Below the pieces are notes generated by a model. The model made no database searches. It saw only the letters and a program-made list of their open reading frames with translations, and was not told the DNA's origin. This document shows, in pieces, positions 29,871 to 38,375 of a stretch of DNA of 64,000 bases (the first letter of the stretch is position 1; each line of letters starts with the position of its first letter). This stretch comes from Rhizorhapis suberifaciens (GTDB lineage: Bacteria; Pseudomonadota; Alphaproteobacteria; Sphingomonadales; Sphingomonadaceae). A program made the position numbers and the translations under genes. The DNA lies in NCBI RefSeq assembly GCF_014200045.1, contig NZ_JACHOV010000001.1, positions 310,001 to 374,000 of the forward strand, given 5' to 3'.

Positions 29871-30629
29871 CTATTGGTCGGTTTCGTCCCGCCATTCCGT
29901 TCTTGCCTGGTCTGCCGGTAAGGTCAGGATCAGCTTGTCTTCCACCCGGTCTATCCAGCGCGAAGGAATGCTGTGGTGCGTTCCCCCGGCCGCCGGATCG
30001 GTCCTGGTGAGCACGACGGCATCGTCCCGAACGCCATCGACGGTGCCGACGTGAACCCCGTCGCTTCCGACCACCTCCATATGCGGCGCCACGCTTTCCA
30101 GGCACCCGCGCTGCGCTGATCGTTTTTCCCGCCAGTCGTTGAAGCTTTCTTCGAACTGCTGCTGCCGTTCCTTGCGATATTCCTGATATTCGCGATCGAG
30201 ACCAGCCATTTGGCGTTCGCGCCATACCTGATATTCCAGGTCGAATTCCCGGTCATGTTCAATGAATGGACGCGGCGGCCGGCTGGAAAGGGCGCCTGTC
30301 TGCGGATAGGTCATCGGGCCGAATTCCCGTGGTCCTGCAGCTCCGCCCGCTGAAGCGAAACCCACGCGGTAGGTTTCGAGATAGCTGTGATGCATCTGTT
30401 CGTCATATTGCCTGCGCCGCTCGGCCTCTTCGTCGCCGAACCAGCTTCGTACCTCGTCGCCTACTCGGTCGAAAAAGCTGCGCGTTTCGAAATTATAGCC
30501 TTGGGGTGGCGCGTCCGCCTCCTCCTGTGATGGCGGGACGGCTGTCTTGCCAGGCCCGCGGAACGGATCCCCGCGTAAATCCTGCCTGCGGCGTAAATGA
30601 CGACGGCTTTCAAAATCGGCGTGACCCAT
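29871..30629 (-). CDS. DUF2171 domain protein with charged N-terminal region
   Basis: 252 aa from the ATG at 30629 (ACAGGATC upstream). The longer open frame to 30935 runs antisense through tRNA-Ala and is not coding. The N-terminal 170 residues are charged, Arg/Glu/Tyr-rich ([14 protein letters not shown]) and probably disordered or coiled. The C-terminal 70 residues ([20 protein letters not shown], then [11 protein letters not shown]) form the small beta-barrel DUF2171/PRC-like fold. Function unknown. Confidence 0.8.
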   Translation of the reverse strand: MGHADFESRRHLRRRQDLRGDPFRGPGKTAVPPSQEEADAPPQGYNFETRSFFDRVGDEVRSWFGDEEAERRRQYDEQMHHSYLETYRVGFASAGGAAGPREFGPMTYPQTGALSSRPPRPFIEHDREFDLEYQVWRERQMAGLDREYQEYRKERQQQFEESFNDWREKRSAQRGCLESVAPHMEVVGSDGVHVGTVDGVRDDAVVLTRTDPAAGGTHHSIPSRWIDRVEDKLILTLPADQARTEWRDETDQ

Positions 30630-30827
30630 GATCCTGTCCTTTCCGATTTTCGCTCTCTTTGCCGCAACTTCATGCGGAAAAGCTTTTGGGTGCTGCGTGA
30701 TCTTAGAACGGAAAAGATGGCGTGCTTGTTCCAAATCACGCTCCTGATTACAAGGCGTTCGGCGATGTTTGCGGCCCATAAAAAGCCATTGCAACGGCCC
30801 CTTCTCCGCGCTTATAGAACCCGAACC

Positions 30828-30903
30828 GGGGCCGTAGCTCAGTTGGGAGAGCGCATCGTTCGCAATGATGAGGTCAGGGGTTCGATTCCCCTCGGCTCCA
30901 CCA
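30828..30903 (+). tRNA. tRNA-Ala (CGC)
   Basis: 76 bases with encoded CCA. Acceptor stem GGGGCCG (30828-30834) pairs with CGGCTCC (30893-30899). D arm AGCTCAGTTGGGAGAGC; anticodon stem CATCG/TGATG around loop TTCGCAA, giving anticodon CGC; T arm has GGTTCGATTCC. A complete cloverleaf. Confidence 0.97.
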
Positions 30904-30933
30904 GTTTCCGGAATTCCCGCAATTGATCGGCAC

Positions 30934-30974
30934 AAAAAATGCCACCGCTCCCCGGGGGAATGGGAAGCGGTGGC
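30934..30974 (-). terminator. intrinsic terminator ending sRNA-2
   Basis: GCCACCGCTCCC (30941-30952) pairs with GGGAAGCGGTGGC (30962-30974), long G+C-rich arms with one wobble or bulge. On the minus strand six T follow (30934-30939). It points away from the tRNA and so terminates minus-strand transcription entering from 31 kb. Confidence 0.8.
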
Positions 30975-31064
30975 AGTGCCTTCGGCGCGCGTAGTTCATC
31001 GGAACGGAGGCATTTGTTCCAGATGTCGCCACCAACCCGGGTCGCAATAGGTTGGTGGCTTTCA
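30934..31064 (-). ncRNA. candidate small RNA with three hairpins (sRNA-2)
   Basis: On the minus strand, GCCACCAACC and GGTTGGTGGC form a perfect 10-bp stem (31050-31059 with 31028-31037). Then GGAAC and GTTCC pair (31016-31020 with 31001-31005) around the loop AAATGCCTCC, exposing CCUCC. A third, G+C-rich hairpin with a C-rich loop ends in six T. No convincing ORF on this strand. I cannot fix the 5' end or a promoter. Layout is like sRNA-1 but the sequence is different. Confidence 0.5.
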
Positions 31065-31992
31065 CTAACGGCGACGTTCAGGTTCTCAATGTGCAATATG
31101 ATAACGGCAGCTGCAGTTGCCCATTCCTTCAGGCTTGGCCGCGGCAGTCATCTGCTATTCGGCCTTAACCACTGGCCTTATCATCCTGTGTTCTGGTTGG
31201 CTGCGGGGGTGATTTGCACCCGGAAAGCTGCCTTAATCGGGCATCGGGTCCAAACACCGCCTCGGCGGCGCATAGCAGGGACACCGGATATGCCCTGCGC
31301 CTTTCTTTCGCGAATATGTCCATGACATTCTCCACCAATCAATCTTGTGACTAGGTAACCTGGAAAATGTTGGACAAGCTCAAACGTCAATAGATTCCCA
31401 GAACTGCGCTACTATCTGCTGCGCTTCCTGTGAAGAAATTCTGCGCGGCGAGACAGATTTTCTGGAAATGTCCCAACTGGGGTGTGGGAGTGGAGGAACA
31501 AGAGAATTTCTTTTTTGAAAAACGTTGCTGCTCTGTCGTCTGGCCATTAGTTATCCTCTCATTTTTATATCGAAAAATTAGAGGCGACCCTAATTTTGTT
31601 CTATATATTGCATGGTATATATCTTTTTTTACCACGCGCGCTTACGAGGATTGCCGTCCTTATCTCAAAGTCCGCGCAGCTTGGCAATTATATTTTCTGT
31701 ACGAATTCATACAGAGGCAGCTTGCCGTAGGGGGGAATTAGCTACTGCGGAAGTTTTCCAAGCTGAAACAATGGGCAAGCAATCCCGCCGCTTCGGCTAA
31801 CCAGATTCAGGTGAGCCCGATGTGGGTCTTCAACGAGGGACGAAGTTGAAGGTCGAGCCAGCATGCGCTCACCCGGCCCCCGAAGCGAGCGACCGTCCTG
31901 ACAGAGTGAAAGGCCATCCGGGTTTTTTGCGTCTCAGATGATATGTTTTGTTCCTGCTGCGTTGTTCCTGGAACAGGCACGGATACGGCGAC
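31065..31992. other. intergenic region with no supported gene
   Basis: About 930 bp. Open frames here (for example 31430-31741 plus and 31181-31390 minus) have odd composition and no recognisable protein, so I do not call them. Bases 31420-31700 are distinctly AT-rich for this genome, including ATATATTGCATGGTATATAT near 31600. A weak plus-strand terminator-like structure (ACCCGG at 31872, CCGGGT at 31919, then a T run) lies before pcm. Probably regulatory sequence and decayed DNA. Confidence 0.4.
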
Positions 31993-32670
31993 ATGAAACC
32001 TCTCACTGAAAAGCACCTTGCCATATTCCGCCGGCATATGGTGGAAGTGATCGACGTAAATTTTGAACTGCTGAGCGAAGAGATTGGGAGCGGACGGCTT
32101 GATGAAAATGTGCGGCTTGCCTTTTTGAAGGTGCCTCGCCACCTATTTGTACCGCAGCAGTTCGCGGCCATGGCGTACCAGGACACGCCGCTGCCCATCG
32201 GCTTCGACAAGACCATTTCGCAGCCGTTCATTGCAGCCTTGATGATCCATTTATTACTCGTGTCACCGGGGCAAAAAGTTCTCGAGGTGGGCACGGGGCT
32301 TGGTTACCAGGCTGCTATTCTCGCTGAAATGGGCGTGCGGTTGTGGAGTGTGGACATTGTCGAGGAATTTGCCGAGCAAGCGAATGTTCGCCTTGGTCTT
32401 GCCGGCTATGAAGGGATCGAAATCCGTGTGGGGGATGGGTCGCGGGGTTGGGCGGAGCATGCGCCGTTCGACCGCGTGCTCGTCACCGCGGCGGCCGAAG
32501 AACCACCCATTGCGTTGCTGGATCAAATGAGTCCTGGGGGACGCCTTATCATGCCACTGGGCGACAAGGGCAGCCAGAGGCTGACGGTTATCACGAAAGA
32601 TGATAAGGGTGGTTTCGACATGGCCCCCATTATGGCCGTCCGCTTCACTCAGTTGGAACTGGCGGTGTGA
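31993..32670 (+). CDS. pcm: protein-L-isoaspartate O-methyltransferase
   Basis: 225 aa from the ATG at 31993. PRHLFVPQQFAAMAYQDTPL and IGFDKTISQPFIAALM are the family's substrate-binding blocks; VLEVGTGLGYQAAILAEMG is the SAM-binding motif I; FDRVLVTAAAEEPP follows. It repairs isoaspartyl residues in aged proteins. An upstream in-frame start at 31948 gives a Cys/Arg-rich extension not seen in the family. Stands alone ahead of the porin gene. Confidence 0.9.
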   Translation: MKPLTEKHLAIFRRHMVEVIDVNFELLSEEIGSGRLDENVRLAFLKVPRHLFVPQQFAAMAYQDTPLPIGFDKTISQPFIAALMIHLLLVSPGQKVLEVGTGLGYQAAILAEMGVRLWSVDIVEEFAEQANVRLGLAGYEGIEIRVGDGSRGWAEHAPFDRVLVTAAAEEPPIALLDQMSPGGRLIMPLGDKGSQRLTVITKDDKGGFDMAPIMAVRFTQLELAV

Positions 32671-32705
32671 CGCAGCCGGCGCAATTCACCACCCAGGTAA
32701 TAAAA

Positions 32706-32734
32706 CTGTCATAAAATTGGCGTTGAAACGTCAT
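32706..32734 (+). promoter_or_regulatory. Pho box (predicted PhoB site), three 11-bp-spaced units
   Basis: CTGTCAT (32706-32712), TTGGCGT (32717-32723) and ACGTCAT (32728-32734) recur every 11 bases, with A-rich 4-base spacers between them. Two 7-base units 4 bases apart is the PhoB consensus arrangement; the middle unit is degenerate. It lies 55 bp upstream of the start of a phosphate-type porin gene, which fits phosphate-starvation control. Confidence 0.7.
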
Positions 32735-32788
32735 AAAAGGCCGCTGGAGGGCCGCTAATCTCAAGGGTTGCTTAAAGGGGAATTCATA

Positions 32789-34156
32789 ATGAAGATGAAA
32801 TGGGCCATGCAGCTTTCTACTGCATGTTCGCTGGCGGCACTGACGCCCGGCATCGCAAATGCGCAGGCGTTGTCCGCAGAAGAGGCAGCGTCCTTACGGG
32901 CGGAAGTGCAAGCGTTGAAGGCTCAATTGGGCGCCATGGAAGCCAGGCTGAACAGCATCGACGCCAAGACGCAGGAGAACAGCACGGCCATTGCCGCCGC
33001 GCCCGCGCCAGCACCTGCCCCCGAAACCACAATCAAGTGGAAAGGCGCCCCCGAACTCAGCACCAAGAGCGGATGGTCTTTCAAAGTCAGGGGCCGGATG
33101 CAGTTCGATGCAGGGCATGTGGATGCGCCCTCCTCGATCGACGACGATGGTCTGGGCTTTTCCAGCGAAGTGCGCCGGGCCTATGTGGGTGTCCAGGGCA
33201 CCATGCCGGGTGGCTTTGGTTACAAGGCCGAGGCGGACCTGGCCGACAATGAGGTCGAATGGACGGACATCTACCTTACCTATGATCATGAGGGAAAGAA
33301 TATCACCGTCGGTCAGCATTACCCCTTCCTTTCGCTGGAGCAGATGACAAGCGACCTGTTCACAAGCTTTACAGAACGGGCCGCCTTTACCACCGCGTTC
33401 GGCTTTGAGCGGCGGGTTGGCCTTTCCGCCGGCTACAGCAGGGGCGACTTCATGGTGAATGCCGGTGTGTTCACGGATAATGTCACCGATTTGACCGAGG
33501 ATGGGAACAAATCCTACAGCGTTGATGGCCGGGTGGTATGGATGCCCAAATTCGGCAGTGCGCAGCTGCATCTGGGGGCTTCTGCCCACTATCGGGATCT
33601 TAACATCAGCCTGACTGACGCGGGCAGCCGATATCGGGCGCGGCCATTCATCCACAGCACTGACGTGCGCTTTATCGACACTGGCACATTTACAGCGTCC
33701 AAGGAGACCAATTACGGCTTGGAAGCGGCGGTTGTCGCGGGTCGATTGCACGCGGCGGGTGAAGCAAGCTGGCTTCGTGCCAGCCGGCCGGGCCTGGCAG
33801 ATCCCACCTTCTTCGGTGGCTATGCCGAAGTGGGTTACTTCCTAACCGGCGGTGATACGCGAGGCTACAAGGCTGGCGCCTTCGACCGAGTAAAACCAGC
33901 GAACCCGGTGGGCAAGGGCGGTATTGGCGCCATCCAGATCAATCTACGTTACGACTATCTGGACCTCGTGGACGCCGGTATCATCGGCGGCACGCAAAAC
34001 GGCTATGCCGCGTCATTGGTCTGGACGCCCATCGACTATCTGAAATTCATGATCAACTATGGCCATATGGAATATGATCAGGCCCGCGTCACAGCCAATG
34101 GCGACGCAAGCTACAGCGCGGATGTTATCGGCACACGGGCGCAACTCGACTTCTGA
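32789..34156 (+). CDS. OprO/OprP-type phosphate-selective porin
   Basis: 455 aa from the ATG at 32789 (AAAGGGGAA upstream). Signal peptide MKMKWAMQLSTACSLAALT with a cut near IANAQA (about residue 25). A short coiled-coil (EAASLRAEVQALKAQLGAME) follows, as in OprP/OprO relatives, then beta-barrel repeats such as VRGRMQFDAGHVD and YKAEADLADNEVEWTDIYL and a C-terminal aromatic residue (LDF) that marks outer-membrane barrels. Predicted outer-membrane phosphate or polyphosphate channel; the upstream Pho box supports this. Confidence 0.88.
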   Translation: MKMKWAMQLSTACSLAALTPGIANAQALSAEEAASLRAEVQALKAQLGAMEARLNSIDAKTQENSTAIAAAPAPAPAPETTIKWKGAPELSTKSGWSFKVRGRMQFDAGHVDAPSSIDDDGLGFSSEVRRAYVGVQGTMPGGFGYKAEADLADNEVEWTDIYLTYDHEGKNITVGQHYPFLSLEQMTSDLFTSFTERAAFTTAFGFERRVGLSAGYSRGDFMVNAGVFTDNVTDLTEDGNKSYSVDGRVVWMPKFGSAQLHLGASAHYRDLNISLTDAGSRYRARPFIHSTDVRFIDTGTFTASKETNYGLEAAVVAGRLHAAGEASWLRASRPGLADPTFFGGYAEVGYFLTGGDTRGYKAGAFDRVKPANPVGKGGIGAIQINLRYDYLDLVDAGIIGGTQNGYAASLVWTPIDYLKFMINYGHMEYDQARVTANGDASYSADVIGTRAQLDF

Positions 34157-34168
34157 GTGTTGTTAGGA

Positions 34169-34192
34169 GTGCGTCGGTCCGTTCCGGCGCAC
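34169..34192 (+). terminator. hairpin after the porin gene
   Basis: GTGCGTCGG (34169-34177) pairs with CCGGCGCAC (34184-34192), nine pairs including one G-T, loop TCCGTT. There is no T tract, so intrinsic termination is uncertain; it also sits just before the convergent gene at 34200-34580 and could act on either transcript. Confidence 0.4.
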
Positions 34193-34199
34193 CGATCAC

Positions 34200-34580
34200 C
34201 TACATCAGCAGCGCCAGGATAATCAGCACCACCACTGCTACAAGGGCTAGAAAAATCAGCCACGTCGCCGAACTGGTCCGATGAGGCTTTTCACTGCCGG
34301 TTTCAGGAGTTGGCTTGGCGCTTTTCCTGAACTGCATGGCCTGCCAGCCGGCTGCCGCCTCTGCGCCCGTACGGTTCAAATGAACCCGGTCGTCGATATC
34401 GGCGATCCAAAGTTCCGGAAGGGGCGCGGTAGGACTGTCGCCTCCTGGCCTTCGCATGATAAAGCCGTCCGTCGCGACATCCTCGATAGTTCCGAGAAAC
34501 TCTCCGTCGGATGTAAGAACTTGTTTTCCCTGGGCTGTTCCGCGTTTTAGCACAACACTCTCCGTCAGCTGTGCCCCCAC
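34200..34580 (-). CDS. DUF2171/PRC-like protein with C-terminal membrane helix
   Basis: 126 aa. Residues 15-70 form a PRC-barrel/DUF2171-like domain (VLTSDGEFLGTIEDVATDGF, then LWIADIDDRVHL). A Lys/Pro/Ser linker precedes a C-terminal membrane anchor (WLIFLALVAVVVLIILALLM). A membrane-tethered partner of the larger DUF2171 protein at 29871-30629 is possible. Function unknown. Convergent with the porin. Confidence 0.7.
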   Translation of the reverse strand: MGAQLTESVVLKRGTAQGKQVLTSDGEFLGTIEDVATDGFIMRRPGGDSPTAPLPELWIADIDDRVHLNRTGAEAAAGWQAMQFRKSAKPTPETGSEKPHRTSSATWLIFLALVAVVVLIILALLM

Positions 34581-34689
34581 TATTTGCCGCCATGTGCTTC
34601 TGTTCGATGCTTTGGCGATATCCGATTAAACTCTTTAACGATTTCAGCGTTCCGATGATGTTCGATCGTTAACGGAAAGGCCTCACCAA

Positions 34690-34944
34690 ATGGACGGATT
34701 CTTTGGATGGTACGCCAGTCTCACGGGAATGCTGGCGGCCATAGTGATTGCGTCCAACCTGGGCAGAAGGATCACGGGGTGGGCTTTCGTCCTTTTCGCT
34801 ACAAGTTCGGTTGCCTGGATTATCGCCGGGATGCGAGACGGAGAGCAAGCGCTGCTATGGCAGAACATCGTCCTGCTGTTGACCAACTTTTTCGGAATCT
34901 ACCGCTGGTTGATCCTGAAAGAACGGCCCAAGGTGCCGGCATAG
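34690..34944 (+). CDS. small inner-membrane protein (three helices)
   Basis: 84 aa with hydrophobic segments at about 8-22, 30-47 and 55-72 (YASLTGMLAAIVIASNLG; WAFVLFATSSVAWIIAG; LLWQNIVLLLTNFFGIYRWL). GGAAAGGCC upstream of the ATG. This layout resembles PnuC/PQ-loop-like small conserved proteins. No function assigned. Confidence 0.65.
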   Translation: MDGFFGWYASLTGMLAAIVIASNLGRRITGWAFVLFATSSVAWIIAGMRDGEQALLWQNIVLLLTNFFGIYRWLILKERPKVPA

Positions 34945-34945
34945 A

Positions 34946-35467
34946 TCAAGGAAGGCCCTGGATATCTTCCATCCTGACCAGCCCGTCACGATGGATGATT
35001 GCTACGGTCCCCGCTACGATGGGGTCGCGGACAGGCGTGTCCAAGCTTTCGTCAAGCGGTGGCGGTGGAGCTGGATCATCCGGATTTTCCTCGCGCGAGG
35101 AAGCGTCGTTGTTGGGGTGGTCATAATAATTGTCATTTTCCATCACCGGCTCATCATAGACGGCGCGGAATGGTTGCTCCCAAAGCCGCTCCCTTATACT
35201 GGGGCCGCAACCCCTGCATCGAATTTCGTCTGCCGGAATGCCGCCGCCATCCTGCGTCCCTACGGGCAAATCCGCCTCAGCGGCGTAAGGATTGCCGACC
35301 AGTTCCGCCACCGGCCGGAGATTGTCGGCCAGCCGATCATGCAGGTTACCGCCTGTCGTATAGGCGGCCAACCCCAATCCAACGGTAGCGCCAGTCAGCA
35401 CAGCCATGCCCAAGAGCATCTGGACTGACGCGCCGTGCAATAGATGACGTGCGCGTTCAGTACTCAT
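34946..35467 (-). CDS. hypothetical membrane-anchored protein
   Basis: 173 aa. One N-terminal membrane segment (VQMLLGMAVLTGATVGLGLAAY, about 16-37), then an Asp/Pro-rich extracytoplasmic region with DEIRCRGCGPSI (Cys pair) and a run of prolines near 135. No family recognised. Convergent with the preceding small membrane protein gene (stops one base apart). Confidence 0.55.
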   Translation of the reverse strand: MSTERARHLLHGASVQMLLGMAVLTGATVGLGLAAYTTGGNLHDRLADNLRPVAELVGNPYAAEADLPVGTQDGGGIPADEIRCRGCGPSIRERLWEQPFRAVYDEPVMENDNYYDHPNNDASSREENPDDPAPPPPLDESLDTPVRDPIVAGTVAIIHRDGLVRMEDIQGLP

Positions 35468-35638
35468 GACAGACCAACGCCGCCCCTGCCTGAGCGGTTC
35501 CGCTAGCAGCGTTCCGCCGTTTCCGCCTTAGGGGCGTTACTGCGGCAATGTTCATACCGAATGATAGCGTTTTCGCTTGAAGAGGAACATCAATTCGCGG
35601 AGGTTGAGTCCCCGGACAATAGGGGGAGCACGAAATCC

Positions 35639-36664
35639 ATGAAAGCCTGGCTGCTGCGCAAGGGCGCAACATCGCTTGACGATATGCATCTAGTGGATGT
35701 CGAAAAGCCCCAGCCTGGTCCCGGTGAAATTCTCATTCGGGTGCGGGCCTGTTCGCTAAATTACCGTGATCAACTCATTCCAAAAGGTCATTATTTTGGC
35801 GGCACGGTCGGCGAGGATATTGTGCCCCTGTCCGATGGAACGGGCGAAGTGGAGACGGTCGGTCCCGGCGTCACTCGCTTCCGGCCTGGAGATAGGGTCG
35901 CCGGCATTTTCTTTCAGAACTGGTTTGAAGGACCAATCACTCCAGCGGCTGGACCCGCCCTGGGCGCGCCGCCGGCCACGGGCATGTTGGCAGAATATGT
36001 AACCCTTCCGGAGACGGGCGTGGTGACCCTTGCCAATTCGCTGACTTTCGAAGAAGCGGCGACTTTGCCCTGTGCCGGCGTGACGGCCTGGAACGCATTG
36101 ATGGAAGGCCCCAATCCAGTAAAGCCGGGCGACCATGTGCTGGTGATCGGTACGGGCGGCGTGTCATTGTTGGCGTTGCAGATAGCAAAGGCGGTGGGAG
36201 CCAGCGTCATTGCCACGTCCTCTTCCGATGCGAAACTGAACCGTGCGAGCGCGCTTGGAGCGGATGCAAGGATCAACTACCGGACCTTGTCCGATTGGGG
36301 AGCAGAGACAGCCAGGCTTTCAGGCAAGGGCGGCGTAGAGCATGTCGTGGAGGTGGGCGGTGTAGGTACGCTGGCCCAATCCATCCAGGCGGTCGGCTTT
36401 GGCGGCGAAATAGCCCTGATCGGCGTGCTGACCCGGGAAGGTGATACCAGCCCCCACGGCCTGATGTTCAAGGGGGCCAGCATGCGCGGCATCTTCGTCG
36501 GCTCAAGCCTGATGGCGGAGCGGCTCAATGACTTCATCGACGGGCACGGCATCCAACCCGTGGTTGACCGCATATTCCCAATGGAAGACGCCAAGGCAGC
36601 CTATGCGTATCAGGCTTCATCCCAGTTATTTGGCAAGGTCGTGATAAGGGTGCAGGGCGATTGA
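35639..36664 (+). CDS. zinc-independent MDR-family alcohol dehydrogenase/quinone oxidoreductase-like
   Basis: 341 aa from the ATG at 35639. N-terminal GroES-like fold (CSLNYRDQLIPKGHY) and Rossmann domain with GTGGVSLLALQIAKAVGA. Lacks the structural Cys cluster, and the typical Zn-ligand Cys near residue 40 is replaced by N-Y-R-D, so this is a quinone oxidoreductase-like reductase. Substrate unknown. The upstream open frame to 35561 overlaps non-coding sequence. Same direction as the next gene but 176 bp apart. Confidence 0.8.
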   Translation: MKAWLLRKGATSLDDMHLVDVEKPQPGPGEILIRVRACSLNYRDQLIPKGHYFGGTVGEDIVPLSDGTGEVETVGPGVTRFRPGDRVAGIFFQNWFEGPITPAAGPALGAPPATGMLAEYVTLPETGVVTLANSLTFEEAATLPCAGVTAWNALMEGPNPVKPGDHVLVIGTGGVSLLALQIAKAVGASVIATSSSDAKLNRASALGADARINYRTLSDWGAETARLSGKGGVEHVVEVGGVGTLAQSIQAVGFGGEIALIGVLTREGDTSPHGLMFKGASMRGIFVGSSLMAERLNDFIDGHGIQPVVDRIFPMEDAKAAYAYQASSQLFGKVVIRVQGD

Positions 36665-36840
36665 GAATTGGAACCGGTTGCGCTTCTGTCCAAACCCCTT
36701 TGCGTGTGAATGCAAGACCGACGCCAGCCCTTTAAGTTACCGGTCATATCCTTGGCGCAACCGTCCATAGTGACGCGTCGTTGGCGGGCATTCGGGTAGC
36801 TGAAGGCCGGTAAATGCAGGGATCATGTAAGGACGTAGCT

Positions 36841-37965
36841 ATGACGTTGACAATTACGGCCGCCGTTTGCCGTACGCCCGATGGCCCAATCGCACTGGAG
36901 GAGGTCGCCATTGATGCTCCTCGTCCTGGCGAGGTACTGGTGAGGATCGTCGGGGCAGGCGTTTGCCACACGGATATGGCGATGCGCGCGCAGCAATTGC
37001 CCGTGCCGCAACCATCGGTTCTGGGTCACGAAGGGTCGGGCATTGTAGAACAGGTGGGCGAAGGCGTCTGTGACCTTGCCGTGGGCGACCGGGTCGTGCT
37101 GAGCTTCAATAGCTGCGGCACCTGTCCCAACTGTGCGGAACATGCGCCAGCCTATTGCCATCAGTTTGGCCTCTTTAACTTTGCGGGCATTCGCCCTGAT
37201 GGATCGACAACGCTTTCTGGGGAAGGCGGAGCTATCCATGGGAATATCTTTGGCCAGTCTTCTTTTGCGACGCACGCGTTGGCGCATGCCCGCAATACCG
37301 TAAGGGTGCCGGATACGGCGCGCGAAATTCCGCTGGAACTACTCGGGCCCTTGGGCTGCGGAATCCAAACGGGAGCCGGCGCGGTACTGAACAACATGAA
37401 GGTGAAGGCGGGAAACAGCATAGCTGTCTTCGGTTCGGGCGCAGTCGGTCTGTCGGCAATCATGGCTTCGAAAATTGCGGGCGCGGGAATCATCATTGCA
37501 GTCGATCTCAATCCTGTTCGCTTGGAACTGGCGCTTGAATTGGGGGCAACACACGCGCTGGAAGGCGGCAAGGACGTTTACGACCGGATCAGGGAGATAT
37601 GCCCTACGGGATTGAACTTTGCCTTCGACACGACTGGCATTTCGTCCGTCATCGAAAACGCATTCAACCTGATCGCTCCACGCGGCGTTCTTGGACTGGT
37701 CGGCGCAAGCGATGTCGACGCCACGCTTACCTTCAATGAAGGAGCGCTAATGGGCGGCGGCAAGACCGTGAAAGGCATATTGGAAGGTGATTCCAACCCC
37801 CAGATATTCATCCCCGAACTTATCGCCCATTATCAGGCCGGCCGCTTCCCCTTTAACCGCCTGGTCGAATATTTTCCGTTCGAGGCAATCAATGAGGCCC
37901 TGCACGCGGGCGACAGCGGCCGGGTCATCAAGCCTGTCTTACGGATGCCCGTTCAAAGCGGGTGA
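36841..37965 (+). CDS. zinc-dependent alcohol dehydrogenase (aryl-alcohol type)
   Basis: 374 aa from the ATG at 36841. Catalytic zinc motif GAGVCHTDMAMR and GHEGSG; structural zinc cluster CGTCPNCAEHAPAYC; NAD-binding FGSGAVGLSAIMASKIAGA. Matches long-chain, class III-related benzyl/aryl alcohol dehydrogenases, which oxidise aromatic alcohols. No aromatic catabolic genes adjoin. Last core gene before tRNA-Gly. Confidence 0.88.
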   Translation: MTLTITAAVCRTPDGPIALEEVAIDAPRPGEVLVRIVGAGVCHTDMAMRAQQLPVPQPSVLGHEGSGIVEQVGEGVCDLAVGDRVVLSFNSCGTCPNCAEHAPAYCHQFGLFNFAGIRPDGSTTLSGEGGAIHGNIFGQSSFATHALAHARNTVRVPDTAREIPLELLGPLGCGIQTGAGAVLNNMKVKAGNSIAVFGSGAVGLSAIMASKIAGAGIIIAVDLNPVRLELALELGATHALEGGKDVYDRIREICPTGLNFAFDTTGISSVIENAFNLIAPRGVLGLVGASDVDATLTFNEGALMGGGKTVKGILEGDSNPQIFIPELIAHYQAGRFPFNRLVEYFPFEAINEALHAGDSGRVIKPVLRMPVQSG

Positions 37966-38055
37966 GCATGGCGATGAATGCGCGGATTTTCCCTCATCCG
38001 ACGAAGCCGGTGTCGGGAATAAAACCGGGCTGTGCATGAAAAACGGCGGAAAAGC

Positions 38056-38129
38056 TGGAGCGGGTGAGGGGAATCGAACCCCCGTCGTAAGCTTGGGAAG
38101 CTTCTGCTCTGCCATTGAGCTACACCCGC
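38056..38129 (-). tRNA. tRNA-Gly (CCC)
   Basis: 74 bases with encoded CCA. GCGGGTG pairs with CACCCGC in the acceptor stem. Anticodon loop TTCCCAA gives CCC; T arm has GGTTCGATTCC. On the minus strand the 5' end is at 38129. It marks the boundary between core genes on the left and accessory DNA on the right. Confidence 0.95.
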
Positions 38130-38159
38130 GAGAAAGGCGGATTTCGGCGTTTTTGAGGC

Positions 38160-38360
38160 AAGTGTCAAGGGGCGGGGCTAGAAGCCCAAGCTCGCTCATC
38201 GGGCTTGCCTGGAATTCCCATTTAGTTGGGAATTTATTGGGAAAGTTTGCACTTTCGTCGTCGGCCCTGCGCCACGGCCAGCGACAACCCCTTGAAGTCT
38301 CAGCTTCTTCGGGCGGCGACGCTTGCCTGAAATGGGAATTCAGCTGGGAATGGGATTTCC
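38160..38360. repeat. cluster of TGGGAA repeats beside tRNA-Gly
   Basis: TGGGAA occurs at 38227-38232, 38238-38243, 38333-38338 and 38345-38350, with TGGGAT at 38351 and an inverted copy at 38215-38220. Two of the clusters are preceded by the same GCTTGCCTG. No gene here. The clustering next to a tRNA and an integrase remnant suggests a leftover recombination region, but I cannot show boundaries. Confidence 0.35.
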
Positions 38361-38375
38361 TTATTCCAAGAAGCG

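Noticed and set aside
30839-31096. 85-aa ORF on the minus strand across tRNA-Ala
   Set aside because: The [13 protein letters not shown] run is the well-known artefact of reading a tRNA in the antisense direction.
31430-31741. 103-aa ORF in the AT-rich intergenic region
   Set aside because: Composition is dominated by aromatic and basic residues, with no ribosome site or motif; most likely chance in AT-rich DNA.
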